From the NCBI RefSeq assembly GCF_018424605.1, contig NZ_QTKT01000010.1:62001-126000 (forward strand): 64,000 bases of DNA, written 5' to 3'. The notes beneath the pieces are model-generated. The model worked only from the letters and a program-made list of their open reading frames with translations. It was not told the origin of the DNA and did not search any database. The stretch is from Marinobacter lipolyticus (lineage in GTDB: Bacteria > Pseudomonadota > Gammaproteobacteria > Pseudomonadales > Oleiphilaceae). The position numbers and the translations under genes were made by a program. This document shows, piece by piece, positions 36,033-44,619 of this stretch. Every line of letters begins with the position of its first letter. The first letter of the stretch is position 1.

Positions 36033-38480
36033 TCAGGAGGTGGTTGGTGCGCCAACCATCCGCGAATCCGGTTGGCGAGCCGTGCGTTCCCGGCCCAGCC
36101 GGAGCGCATTCAGCACCACCACCAGAGAGCTCAACGACATGCCGATGGCCGCGAGCCATGGAGGCACCATGCCTGCGGCCGCCAGTGGTAAGGCCAGCAC
36201 ATTGTAACCCAATGCCCAGGCCATGTTCTGGCGGATAATGCGGCGCGTCAGGCGGCTGGCTTCCATGGCGTTCACCAGTTGGATCAGTTGTCCATTGAGC
36301 AACACGGCATCGGCTTTCAGTTGGGTCAGGTCGGCAGCGGTGCCCATGGCGACGGAAACGCCGGCTCCGGCCATGGATGGCAAATCGTTGAGGCCGTCCC
36401 CGACCATCATGATTTTGTGCCCGTCTGCCGTCAGCTTTTCCAGCACGCCGAGCTTTTGCTCCGGGGACGCCTGGCCGATCGCCTCATCAATACCGAGCTG
36501 GCGGGCTATCTGCTCCACGTGACCGGACCGGTCACCGCTGAGCAGCAGCGTTCGGATGCCTGCGGCACGGAGCCGGTCAATGGTTTCGCGGGCATCCGCC
36601 CGCGGCTCGTCATCCAGCGTGAAACGGGCCAGCCATTCCTTGTCGGAGGCCAGCCAGATTTCCATGCCGGACCCGCGGGGCAGGTCGGGCGGGATGGCGT
36701 GGGTATGTTGCTGTATGAATTCGCTGTGGCCGATAAACACCGGTGTGCCGTTCCACTGGCCGGACAATCCGCCGCCAAGATGATTGGTGACGGCGGACAC
36801 GGTGTGTCCGGCGCCGCCGTGAAATACCCGCGCGATCGGGTGCTCGGAGTGTCGCTCCAGGCCCGTGGCGAGCCGGCGGCAGTCACTTGCATCCATAGAG
36901 CCGGTGACGTCGGTGGCAATCAGGCTCAATTCGCCACGGGTGAGGGTGCCGGTCTTGTCAAAAATGACTGTATCCACATCGTTCAGGGACTCCAGGGTGT
37001 GTCCGCGGGTCGGCAGGAACCCCAAGCGACGCAGTCTGACGGTTGCGGAGGTGATGGCGGTCGGCGTTGCCAACGACAGCGCGCAGGGACAGGTCACCAC
37101 CAGAACCGACAGGGTGATATCGAAAGCGTTGTCGGCGCCCGCCAGCCACCAGCCCACCCAGACCAGGGGGGTCAGAATCAGCACCCGACTGACAAATGTG
37201 CCGGCAATCCTGTCGGCCATTCGGGCCACCGGGGGCTTGTCGGCCTGCACCCGGTCAAGGATGCGCAGAATTCCGGACAGGCGGGTCTGGGCGCCGGCGC
37301 GGATGACACGGATCTCGAGTGGATTTTCGCCGTTTACACTGCCGGCATGCACCCGGTCCCCGGGATGCCGGGTTTCCGGAAGGTACTCGCCGGTCAGGGC
37401 CGCCTCATTGAGGGTGGACTGGCCGCTAACAATGACACCATCGGCCGGGAGAGTCTCACCGGGGCGCACCCGTACGGTGTCGCCGGTGCGCAGGTCGTGG
37501 GTCGCCACCACGTCGGTGTCTCCGCCTTCGACCCGGGTGGCCACCCCGGGCTGGAAGCCGGCCAGAGCGTTGCCGGTGAGTCCGGCGCGGTATCTGGCCT
37601 GCATCTCGATGTAACGCCCCAGAAGCAGAAAAAAGGTGAACATGCACACCGATTCAAAATAGACTTCGTCGCCGCCAGCTACGGTCACCCAGGCGCTGGC
37701 GGTGTAGGCAAGGCCGATGGCGATGGCAACCGGAACGTCCATGGTCAGGTGGCGACTGCGCAGATCCCGCAGGGCATTGCGAAAGAAGGGGCGGGCGCTG
37801 AACAGCACCACCGGTGTCGCAACCAGCAGGCTGAACCAGCGAAAAAACGCAATAAAATCTGCGGACAGGTCACTGACCAGCTCGAAGTACAGGGGGAAGG
37901 CCAGCATCATGCTCTGAACCATGCCGATTCCCGCGACAGCAAGCCGAATCAGGGTGGTGCGATGTTCGGCCTTCAGGGCCTGCTCTGCGTCATCCGCCTG
38001 ATAGGGGCGGGCGCGGTAGCCCAGTTCGTGGATGGCAATGAGCAGGTCACTGAGTCGGCTCTTCTCGGGAGACCATGCCAGTCGAGCCCTTTGGGTACTG
38101 TGATTGACGGAGAACGCCAGCACACCCGGCTGCTTCGCCATGTGATGTTCGAGCAACCAGATGCAGGCAGCGCAGGTGATGCCTTCGATCAATAATTCCG
38201 CTTCCTCGCCCCCTTTGGTGGGAACCACGAACGATTTCTGAACGAGGGGGTGATCCAGTTCCCGGATACGGCTGAGCTCAGTGGCGGTCAGCTGTTTTGG
38301 CGTCACCGCAGGTTCGGTACGGTATTGGTAAAAGCCGCCCAGCCCTTCGGCGCGGATCGTCTCACACACCGCCTGGCAGCCCCGGCAGCAAAAGTACCGG
38401 CGTTCGCCGTCAAGCTCCAGCGTAATTGGTGGTTCGCCGTCCGCCGGTTCACCGCAGTGGAAACAGGGCCGTGTGGTCAC
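36033..38480 (-). CDS. ccoI: Copper-translocating P-type ATPase CcoI (FixI)
   Basis: P1B ATPase that exports copper for cbb3 oxidase maturation. It has 815 aa from a GTG start four bases after the ccoH stop. The order is a Cys-rich N-terminus (CFHCGEPAD, YFCCRGCQAVC), an HMA domain with GITCAACIW near 120, membrane segments, the CPC metal site in VTCPCALSLATP, the phosphorylation motif DKTGTLTRGE, and GDGLNDLPSMAGAG in the hinge. The double Cys-rich N-terminus is typical of FixI and distinguishes it from CopA. Confidence 0.95.
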   Translation of the reverse strand: MTTRPCFHCGEPADGEPPITLELDGERRYFCCRGCQAVCETIRAEGLGGFYQYRTEPAVTPKQLTATELSRIRELDHPLVQKSFVVPTKGGEEAELLIEGITCAACIWLLEHHMAKQPGVLAFSVNHSTQRARLAWSPEKSRLSDLLIAIHELGYRARPYQADDAEQALKAEHRTTLIRLAVAGIGMVQSMMLAFPLYFELVSDLSADFIAFFRWFSLLVATPVVLFSARPFFRNALRDLRSRHLTMDVPVAIAIGLAYTASAWVTVAGGDEVYFESVCMFTFFLLLGRYIEMQARYRAGLTGNALAGFQPGVATRVEGGDTDVVATHDLRTGDTVRVRPGETLPADGVIVSGQSTLNEAALTGEYLPETRHPGDRVHAGSVNGENPLEIRVIRAGAQTRLSGILRILDRVQADKPPVARMADRIAGTFVSRVLILTPLVWVGWWLAGADNAFDITLSVLVVTCPCALSLATPTAITSATVRLRRLGFLPTRGHTLESLNDVDTVIFDKTGTLTRGELSLIATDVTGSMDASDCRRLATGLERHSEHPIARVFHGGAGHTVSAVTNHLGGGLSGQWNGTPVFIGHSEFIQQHTHAIPPDLPRGSGMEIWLASDKEWLARFTLDDEPRADARETIDRLRAAGIRTLLLSGDRSGHVEQIARQLGIDEAIGQASPEQKLGVLEKLTADGHKIMMVGDGLNDLPSMAGAGVSVAMGTAADLTQLKADAVLLNGQLIQLVNAMEASRLTRRIIRQNMAWALGYNVLALPLAAAGMVPPWLAAIGMSLSSLVVVLNALRLGRERTARQPDSRMVGAPTTS

Positions 38481-38484
38481 TTTT

Positions 38485-38988
38485 TCAGCGGCTGGCCGCG
38501 CCGATCTGGATGGCGTTATCCGACGGCAGTGAGGTTTCCCCTTTCAGGCGCCAGTCGTTCTCAGGACTGCGCAGGTCGAAATACCAGCGGCCACTGACAT
38601 CCTGGTTGAGAGTGGCTCGGTAGGTGTTCTCTCCGGTCCGCGTGAACTGAACGGTCTGGTCCTTTTCCGCAATCGTCGGATGAAACAGGTTCAGGATCAG
38701 GTAGGGGTATTGCGCCTGCCCCTCGCTGCTGGACAGGGTAAGCCGGATATCCCGTCCGGAAAAGGCAAACTCGCCCTGAAGTCCCAGTGCCTTCGCCTTC
38801 TGGTCACGGGCGATCTGCATGTTGATGCCGCGGCCTTCTTTGGAATAGTCATCCGTTACCATGGCGTTTTCAGTGTTCATGGCCACGGTAATGGCGATGG
38901 TGCACCAGGTAATTGAAGCCAGCGGAAAGGCCAGCAGGAACCACAGCCAGGGCTGACGATACCAGGGTTTTACAGCTTCTTCGGTCAT
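38485..38988 (-). CDS. ccoH: cbb3 oxidase maturation protein CcoH (FixH)
   Basis: Membrane protein of the FixH family required for stable cbb3 oxidase assembly. The ATG at 38988 (MTEEAVKPWYRQPW) gives 167 aa. One membrane segment (about 17-40) is followed by a periplasmic beta-rich domain with LNLFHPTIAEKDQTV and a conserved GRWYFDLRSPENDWRL end. A longer frame reading to 39069 lies inside ccoG and is unlikely. Between ccoG and ccoI. Confidence 0.92.
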   Translation of the reverse strand: MTEEAVKPWYRQPWLWFLLAFPLASITWCTIAITVAMNTENAMVTDDYSKEGRGINMQIARDQKAKALGLQGEFAFSGRDIRLTLSSSEGQAQYPYLILNLFHPTIAEKDQTVQFTRTGENTYRATLNQDVSGRWYFDLRSPENDWRLKGETSLPSDNAIQIGAASR

Positions 38989-39031
38989 AACAGCAATCTC
39001 TTGAACAGGGTGGCGCCGCGTAGCCAACGGG

Positions 39032-40462
39032 CTAGCGGGTAGGACCGACAAAACGGCTTTCAGTTTCAATAATCAGTGACTCGTCGGTTTCTGACCGGAT
39101 CTCGAATCGGATGGTGTTGTTACTTTCGGTGATCACCTCGGGCGATACATCCACCACCGTGGGCAGTGCACGATTCTCTCCGCTACCGACAGTGACCCGG
39201 GTATCGGTCAGGACCCGGATATCCTCCATGCCGGAAACAGAAATGGTGAAGGTCTGGGGCACTTCCGTCATGTTGGCAATTTTCAGAGTGTACGTATTCT
39301 CGACCCGGCCTTCTCCGTTGAAGTTGAACAGGGCCCCACGGTCCCTCAGTACGTCCAGTTGCGCCGGCACACGAGTGGCAAGCACAAAAACGATGGCGCC
39401 AATCATCAAGGCCAGCACGGCACCGTATCCGAACGTGCGGGGCCGCAGCAGTTTGGACGGTTTGCCCTCCAGCTCGTTTTCCGTGGTGTAACGGATCAGC
39501 CCTCGGGGATAGTCCATTTTGTCCATGATTTCGTCGCAGGCATCGATGCACAGCGCGCAGCCAATACACTCGTATTGCAGACCGTCGCGAATATCAATGC
39601 CGGTGGGGCAGACCTGCACACATTGACCGCAATCGATGCAGTCTCCCAGGCCCAGTTCGCCAGGATCGGCATCCTTCCGACGTCCGCCACGGGGTTCACC
39701 ACGGTTGGGGTCGTAGGACACCACCCGGGTGTTGGGATCGAACATGACTGACTGGAAACGGGCATACGGACACATGTAAAGGCATACCTGCTCACGCATC
39801 CAGCCGGCATTGAGGTAGGTGGCGACGGTGAAGAAGCCCACCCAGAAGTAGGCCCAGCCATTTGCCTGGAAGGTAAACAGGTCGGCGATCAGCTCACGGA
39901 TCGGGTAAAAGTAGCCGACAAAGGTCAGGCCGGTGGCGAGAGCAATCAGCAGCCAGGCCGTGTGCTTGAGCGACTTCTTGATCACTTTACCCGAAGACCG
40001 CGGGGCCTTGTCGAGCTTCATACGCTGGTTACGGCTGCCTTCGATGCGCTCTTCGACCCACATGAAAATAAAGGTCCAGACCGTCTGTGGGCAGGTGTAG
40101 CCGCACCACACCCGGCCAAAGAGCGTGGTAATGAAGAACAGCCCAAAGGCACTGATAATCAGTAGTCCGGAGAGCAGGAAAAAATCTTTCGGGTAGAAGG
40201 TGACGCCGTAGAGGTGGAACTCCCGGGCGGGCAGGTCGAAATGAATCAGCGGCTGGCCATCGAGGGTCAGCCAGACGAACAGGAAGTACATGCCCATCAG
40301 CACCAGCAGGCTGACATTGCGGATGCGCTGAAAGAAGCCCTTGACCTCTTTCACGTAGATCTTTTTACGGCTGGCGTATAGCTCGACGGTTCCGGATTTT
40401 TTCTTGTTGTCGGAGGCGTCAGAGGATGGGTCAATCTGTCTGACCGGAATCTCACTGCTCAT
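39032..40462 (-). CDS. ccoG: cbb3 oxidase accessory protein CcoG (RdxA/FixG)
   Basis: Polytopic membrane iron-sulfur protein, reported to reduce copper for cbb3 assembly. It has 476 aa. Five or so membrane segments are seen. The ferredoxin-like part has two 4Fe-4S motifs, CIDCGQCVQVCP and CIGCALCIDACD, plus extra Cys in VWCGYTCPQTVW and LYMCPYARFQ. A C-terminal Ig-like domain with beta strands follows. Starts 125 bases after ccoP, with two hairpins in the gap, so it probably heads its own unit ccoG-H-I-S. Confidence 0.95.
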   Translation of the reverse strand: MSSEIPVRQIDPSSDASDNKKKSGTVELYASRKKIYVKEVKGFFQRIRNVSLLVLMGMYFLFVWLTLDGQPLIHFDLPAREFHLYGVTFYPKDFFLLSGLLIISAFGLFFITTLFGRVWCGYTCPQTVWTFIFMWVEERIEGSRNQRMKLDKAPRSSGKVIKKSLKHTAWLLIALATGLTFVGYFYPIRELIADLFTFQANGWAYFWVGFFTVATYLNAGWMREQVCLYMCPYARFQSVMFDPNTRVVSYDPNRGEPRGGRRKDADPGELGLGDCIDCGQCVQVCPTGIDIRDGLQYECIGCALCIDACDEIMDKMDYPRGLIRYTTENELEGKPSKLLRPRTFGYGAVLALMIGAIVFVLATRVPAQLDVLRDRGALFNFNGEGRVENTYTLKIANMTEVPQTFTISVSGMEDIRVLTDTRVTVGSGENRALPTVVDVSPEVITESNNTIRFEIRSETDESLIIETESRFVGPTR

Positions 40463-40521
40463 CGTTACCTCCCGATGAAAGTAGCCCCTGAGGGTGCTCA
40501 GCGGCTTCAGATCTTCTCAAG

Positions 40522-40581
40522 CCTGTGCCCGCGATGCAGACACAGGGGTGAGCAGACCTGGCCGGAACCGGGGTTCCGGCC
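40522..40581 (-). repeat. Two hairpins between ccoP and ccoG
   Basis: GGCCGGAACC/GGTTCCGGCC (40560-40569, 40572-40581) is a perfect 10-bp arm pair with almost no loop. CCTGTG/CACAGG (40522-40527, 40541-40546) follows on the minus strand. Neither has a T run. They probably damp readthrough from ccoNOQP into ccoG or stabilise the 3' end. Confidence 0.5.
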
Positions 40582-40587
40582 GAATAC

Positions 40588-41478
40588 TCAATTGGACAGG
40601 CTGTAAACGTAAGCCGCCAGGATCTGAATCTGGTCGTCGGAAAGACGGCCGCCCTGTGCCGGCATCTGGTTCTGGCGGCCATTGACCACCGTTTCACGGA
40701 TCCAGTCGTAGGTGGAGCCGTACAACCAGATATTGTCGGTCAGGTTGGGCGCGCCCATGCCCTGATTGCCTTTGCCGTCCGTCCCATGACAACCGGCGCA
40801 GGCCTGGGCAAATACCGCCTCACCGGCTTCGGCCGCCTCCGCGCTCTTCTCGCGGTCGCTGAAAGAGAGAACGTAGTTTACGACCTGATCAACCTGAGTG
40901 TTGTTCATATTCGGCATGAAACCTTTGGCAGGCATGTTGCCGTTACGACCTTCGTGCAGCGTTGTCAGGATATTGTCCGGTTCACCGCCATACAGCCAGT
41001 CGTTGTCGGTCAGGTTGGGGAAGCCCAGGGAGCCACGCCCCGCGGAACCGTGACACACCGCGCAGTTGTTGGCGAACAGGCGCTGGCCCATTTTCATCGC
41101 ATCTTCGTTGTCCGCCAGCGCCGGCACTGGCGTATCGCCGTAACGGGCGTAAAGCTCGCTGTAGCGGGCATCCGCCTGTTGCATCTCGGTTTCCCACTGG
41201 TTGGTGGAACTCCAGCCGAGCAGCCCCTGGAAGTTGCCCAGGCCCGGATACAGCGCCAGGTAGCCCAGTGAAAACACGCAGGTGCCGATGAACAGATAGA
41301 ACCACCACTTGGGCAGTGGGTTGTCATACTCTTCAATGCCATCGAAGGAATGGCCAGTTGTCCGGTCTGTTTCGGTGTCGGTGGTCTGACTCTTGCGCGT
41401 TGCCATCAGCAACCACCAGCACCCGAAAATAGTACCGAGCACGATCACGCTGATCCAGATGCTCCAGAAGGTACTCAT
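40588..41478 (-). CDS. ccoP: cbb3 cytochrome oxidase subunit III, CcoP
   Basis: Membrane-anchored dihaem cytochrome c that brings electrons to the oxidase. It has 296 aa. Two N-terminal hydrophobic segments (about 5-25 and 58-80) are followed by two cytochrome c domains with CAVCH and CAGCH haem sites and downstream Met ligands in GNMPAKGFMP and NQMPAQGG. Start overlaps the ccoQ stop by four bases (ATGA). The two-span N-terminus is the longer CcoP type common in gammaproteobacteria. Confidence 0.97.
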   Translation of the reverse strand: MSTFWSIWISVIVLGTIFGCWWLLMATRKSQTTDTETDRTTGHSFDGIEEYDNPLPKWWFYLFIGTCVFSLGYLALYPGLGNFQGLLGWSSTNQWETEMQQADARYSELYARYGDTPVPALADNEDAMKMGQRLFANNCAVCHGSAGRGSLGFPNLTDNDWLYGGEPDNILTTLHEGRNGNMPAKGFMPNMNNTQVDQVVNYVLSFSDREKSAEAAEAGEAVFAQACAGCHGTDGKGNQGMGAPNLTDNIWLYGSTYDWIRETVVNGRQNQMPAQGGRLSDDQIQILAAYVYSLSN

Positions 41479-41660
41479 TGCTTTTTCTCCGTTTTTTCCT
41501 GTTCAAGAGTACGCTTTTCCACCTCGTCATCGTCGAAGGGCAGGTGGGCCGCCTCGTCGTTCGGCTTCTTGCGGTGGGCGCTGTACGCCCACCAGACGAT
41601 GCCGAGGAACATGGCCATGACAAGAAGGGTGTGAATGCCGCGTAACTCGTTCAAATCCAT
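41475..41660 (-). CDS. ccoQ: cbb3 oxidase subunit IV, CcoQ (FixQ)
   Basis: Small single-span subunit that stabilises the complex. The ATG at 41660 (MDLNELRGIHTLLV) gives 61 aa; an upstream GTG overlapping the ccoO stop would add three residues. One membrane segment (about 8-27, with FLGIVWWAYS) is followed by a charged tail. Only five bases separate it from ccoO, and it overlaps ccoP by four bases. Confidence 0.92.
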   Translation of the reverse strand: MDLNELRGIHTLLVMAMFLGIVWWAYSAHRKKPNDEAAHLPFDDDEVEKRTLEQEKTEKKQ

Positions 41661-41665
41661 GGGGA

Positions 41666-42274
41666 TCACCGTTTCTCAGAAATCACTGTGCCCAGCTGTT
41701 GCAGGTAGGCCACCAGCGCTTCGATCTCGAACTTGCCTTCCACCGCGCTGGCTGCCTCGGCAATCTGCTCGTCGGTGTAGGGCACGCCCAGCGTTTGCAG
41801 TGTCTTCATCTTCGCTTCAGTGTCGGTGTGGTCGACGCGATCCTCGAACAGCCAGGGGAAGGCTGGCATGTTGGATTCGGGAACCACGCTGCGCGGGTCA
41901 TAAAGGTGCTGACGCTGCCAGGCATCGGAGTACCGGCCGCCCACACGGGCCAGATCCGGCCCGGTACGCTTGGAGCCCCACAGGAACGGGCGGTCGTAAA
42001 CGAACTCGCCCGCCACGGAGTAGTGACCGTAGCGTTCGGTTTCCGCCCGGAACGGACGGATCTGCTGTGTGTGACACACGTGGCAGCCTTCGCGGATGTA
42101 AATGTCTCGACCTTCCAGTTCCAGCGCCGACAGCGGCTCAAGCCCTTCAATGGGCTCGTTGGTCTGCTTACTGAAGAACAGAGGCACGACTTCGGCCAGG
42201 AAACCGCCACTGATGGTGAGGATGATCAGCACGATCATCAGACCAAGGTTCTTTTCTACAATTTCGTGTTTCAT
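41666..42274 (-). CDS. ccoO: cbb3 cytochrome oxidase subunit II, CcoO
   Basis: Membrane-anchored monohaem cytochrome c. It has 202 aa with one N-terminal hydrophobic segment (about 9-32) and a single CHVCH haem site in [15 protein letters not shown]. The axial Met is probably in SNMPAFPWL. Other conserved parts are [11 protein letters not shown] and [10 protein letters not shown]. Follows ccoN by 15 bases. Confidence 0.97.
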   Translation of the reverse strand: MKHEIVEKNLGLMIVLIILTISGGFLAEVVPLFFSKQTNEPIEGLEPLSALELEGRDIYIREGCHVCHTQQIRPFRAETERYGHYSVAGEFVYDRPFLWGSKRTGPDLARVGGRYSDAWQRQHLYDPRSVVPESNMPAFPWLFEDRVDHTDTEAKMKTLQTLGVPYTDEQIAEAASAVEGKFEIEALVAYLQQLGTVISEKR

Positions 42275-42289
42275 CTTGAAGGTCTCCCG

Positions 42290-43720
42290 TTACGCCGGCT
42301 GAACGGCCGCGTTGTCCAGAGCGACGGCGTCTTTCTGGCGAACGGTCATATAAGTGTTGTAGGCCATGACCAGCATGCCGGAGAGGAAAATCGCGCCGCC
42401 GATGAAGCGGACAAGGTAGCCCGGCCAGGACGCTTCCAGGGCCTCAACAAAGCTGTAGGTCAGGGTGCCGTCCTGGTTCACGGCGCGCCACATCAGGCCC
42501 TGCATGATGCCATTGACCCACATGGCCACGATGTAAAGCACGGTGCCGACCGTCGCCAGCCAGAAGTGCACGTTGATCAGGCCGGTGCTGTACATGGCCG
42601 GCACGCCCCACAGCTTGGGAATCAGGTGATAGACGGCGCCGATACTGATCATCGCTACCCAGCCCAGGGCACCGGAGTGCACGTGGCCAATGGTCCAGTC
42701 GGTGTTGTGGGACAGCGCGTTGACGGTTTTGATCGCCATCATCGGGCCTTCAAAGGTAGACATGCCGTAGAACGACAGGGAAACCACCAGAAAGCGCAGG
42801 ATCGGATCGGTGCGCAGTTTGTGCCACGCTCCGGACAGCGTCATCATGCCGTTGATCATGCCGCCCCAGGACGGTGCCAGCAGGATCAGGGACATCACCA
42901 TGCCAGCTGTCTGGGCCCAGTCGGGCAGCGCGCTGTAGTGCAGGTGGTGGCCGCCAGCCCACACGTAGGTCGCAATCAGCGCCCAGAAGTGAACGATGGA
43001 CAGGCGGTAGGAGTAAACCGGACGGTTGGCCTGCTTGGGAACGAAGTAGTACATCATGCCCAGGAAGCCGGCGGTCAGGAAGAAGCCCACGGCGTTGTGG
43101 CCGTACCACCATTGCATCATGGCGTCGGTGACACCAGCGTAGGCGGAGTAGGATTTGAACGCGGTGGCGGGCAGTGCCAGATTGTTACCGATGTGCAGCG
43201 CCGCAACGGTGAGGATAAAGCCCCCGTAGAACCAGTTGGCAACGTAAATGTGCGGGGTGCTGCGCTTGGTGATGGTGCCGAAGAACACCAGTGCGTAAGT
43301 GATCCAGACCAGCGCAATCAGGATGTCGATCGGCCATTCCAGCTCGGCGTATTCCTTCGTTGAGGTAAGCCCCATTGGCAGGGTAATAATGGCGGCGACC
43401 ATAACCGCTTGCCAGCCCCAGAAGGTGAAGGCGGCAAGGCTATCGGAGATCAGGCGCGCCTGACAGGTGCGCTGTACCACGTAATAAGAGGTGGCGAACA
43501 GAGCGGAACCGCCAAACCCGAAGATTACCAGGTTCGTGTGCAGAGGTCTGAGCCGACCAAAGTGAGTCCAGGGTAAGTCCAGGTTCATTGAGGGCCAGAC
43601 AAGTTGCGATGCAATCAGCACGCCCATGCCCATGCCAACAATGCCCCAGACCAACGTCATGATGGCGAACTGCCGCACCACCTTGTAGTTGTATGTCAGG
43701 TTTGCATTTACTGTGCTCAT
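42290..43720 (-). CDS. ccoN: cbb3 cytochrome oxidase subunit I, CcoN
   Basis: Catalytic haem-copper subunit with a high-affinity oxygen site, pumping protons at low oxygen. It has 476 aa and about 12 membrane segments. Histidines that hold the haems and CuB are visible in [13 protein letters not shown], in [11 protein letters not shown] and in [15 protein letters not shown] Tyr in the YGHNAVG helix is the family's cross-linked residue position. Only one ccoN copy is in the window; Marinobacter and Pseudomonas can carry more elsewhere. Preceded by an FNR/ANR box. Confidence 0.97.
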   Translation of the reverse strand: MSTVNANLTYNYKVVRQFAIMTLVWGIVGMGMGVLIASQLVWPSMNLDLPWTHFGRLRPLHTNLVIFGFGGSALFATSYYVVQRTCQARLISDSLAAFTFWGWQAVMVAAIITLPMGLTSTKEYAELEWPIDILIALVWITYALVFFGTITKRSTPHIYVANWFYGGFILTVAALHIGNNLALPATAFKSYSAYAGVTDAMMQWWYGHNAVGFFLTAGFLGMMYYFVPKQANRPVYSYRLSIVHFWALIATYVWAGGHHLHYSALPDWAQTAGMVMSLILLAPSWGGMINGMMTLSGAWHKLRTDPILRFLVVSLSFYGMSTFEGPMMAIKTVNALSHNTDWTIGHVHSGALGWVAMISIGAVYHLIPKLWGVPAMYSTGLINVHFWLATVGTVLYIVAMWVNGIMQGLMWRAVNQDGTLTYSFVEALEASWPGYLVRFIGGAIFLSGMLVMAYNTYMTVRQKDAVALDNAAVQPA

Positions 43721-43807
43721 AGCCTTACCAATGGGTTCAGAGTGGGGAATTATGCGGGCGCAAGTATGGAGAAACCATTAGCGCTTTGCAATGACTCAGG
43801 TCAACTC

Positions 43808-43821
43808 CTGATATCCGTCAA
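43808..43821 (-). promoter_or_regulatory. FNR/ANR box ahead of ccoN
   Basis: On the minus strand TTGAC-GGAT-ATCAG matches the FNR consensus TTGAT-N4-ATCAA at eight of ten positions. It is centred about 94 bases before the ccoN ATG. If it acts at -41.5, transcription would start about 52 bases before the ATG. Oxygen control of cbb3 oxidase by FNR/ANR proteins is well known. Confidence 0.65.
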
Positions 43822-43953
43822 ATACGCCCAAATCAGCAGCATGCAGCGCTTATTCACGGTTGGTTTTACCGGTACGGCAAGCACCATTATACTGGCCGGA
43901 ATTTGCTATCCGACCCCTCCATAGTAGAAGTACATACTGCATAGGTGAAATGA

Positions 43954-44619
43954 ATGGCGATTTTTACCACCCACGGTGGCGAGCCGGATGGTCCGGTGCT
44001 GCTGCTGGCCCACGGTGCGGGCGCGCCAGCGGATTCCCCGTTCATGGAGGAGATGGCCGAATGCCTCGCCAGGCAGGGCATCACCTCGGTTCGTTTCGAA
44101 TTTCCCTACATGGTGAAGCGCCGGGAGGATGGCAGAAAGCGCCCGCCAGATCGGCAGCCGGCGCTGCTGCAGAGTTTCGAGCAGGTGTTGACGGAGATTT
44201 CCTCAACGCTGGGTGAGGGACGTCCGGTATTTATCGGCGGCAAGTCAATGGGTGGGCGGATGGCCAGTTTGCTGGCGGCCCAGTCACGGCTTGCCGGACG
44301 CTTCTTGGGCGTAGTGTGTCTTGGCTACCCGTTTCACCCGCCCGGCAGGCCTGACCGTTGGCGTATCGAGCATTTTGACGATGTCTGGTGCCCCGTTTGC
44401 GTGATTCAGGGCACCCGGGACCCCTTTGGCAAGCGTGATGAAGTGGAGCAGGAGTTGCAGCGGCCAGCCAACCTGAAACTGGTCTGGCTGGAGGGCGGCA
44501 ATCACGATCTCAAGCCGCTCGCACGGCAACCGGAGAGTCATTCCATGTTGCTTGAGCGGGCGGCGGGTGCTGCCGCTGCCTTTATACAGTCAGTGCTGCG
44601 CCCAAAGACGGATCACTGA
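43954..44619 (+). CDS. Alpha/beta hydrolase of the KANL3/Tex30 type
   Basis: Predicted serine hydrolase of 221 aa, cytoplasmic. The oxyanion-side LLLAHGAGAP opens the fold, the nucleophile elbow is GGKSMGGRMAS (Ser near residue 98), Asp is probably in QGTRDPFGK and His in GGNHDLKP. It belongs to the YcjY/Tex30-like group of small dienelactone-hydrolase relatives; the substrate is not known. Divergent from ccoN and convergent with the next gene, overlapping it by seven bases. Confidence 0.85.
   Translation: MAIFTTHGGEPDGPVLLLAHGAGAPADSPFMEEMAECLARQGITSVRFEFPYMVKRREDGRKRPPDRQPALLQSFEQVLTEISSTLGEGRPVFIGGKSMGGRMASLLAAQSRLAGRFLGVVCLGYPFHPPGRPDRWRIEHFDDVWCPVCVIQGTRDPFGKRDEVEQELQRPANLKLVWLEGGNHDLKPLARQPESHSMLLERAAGAAAAFIQSVLRPKTDH

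Noticed and set aside
36279-38195. A 638-codon open frame on the plus strand opposite ccoI
   Set aside because: It is the mirror of a well-supported P-type ATPase. Its translation is rich in Gly, Gln, His and Arg with no family motif, as expected from the opposite strand of GC-rich coding DNA.
40463-40587. Possible FNR box ahead of ccoG (TTGAGAAGATCTGA on the minus strand)
   Set aside because: The second half-site is poor and spacing does not fit the 5-4-5 pattern.
41699-43363. A 554-codon open frame on the plus strand opposite ccoO and ccoN
   Set aside because: Antisense to clear oxidase subunits; very His/Gln/Val-rich, no ribosome-binding site and no recognisable domain.
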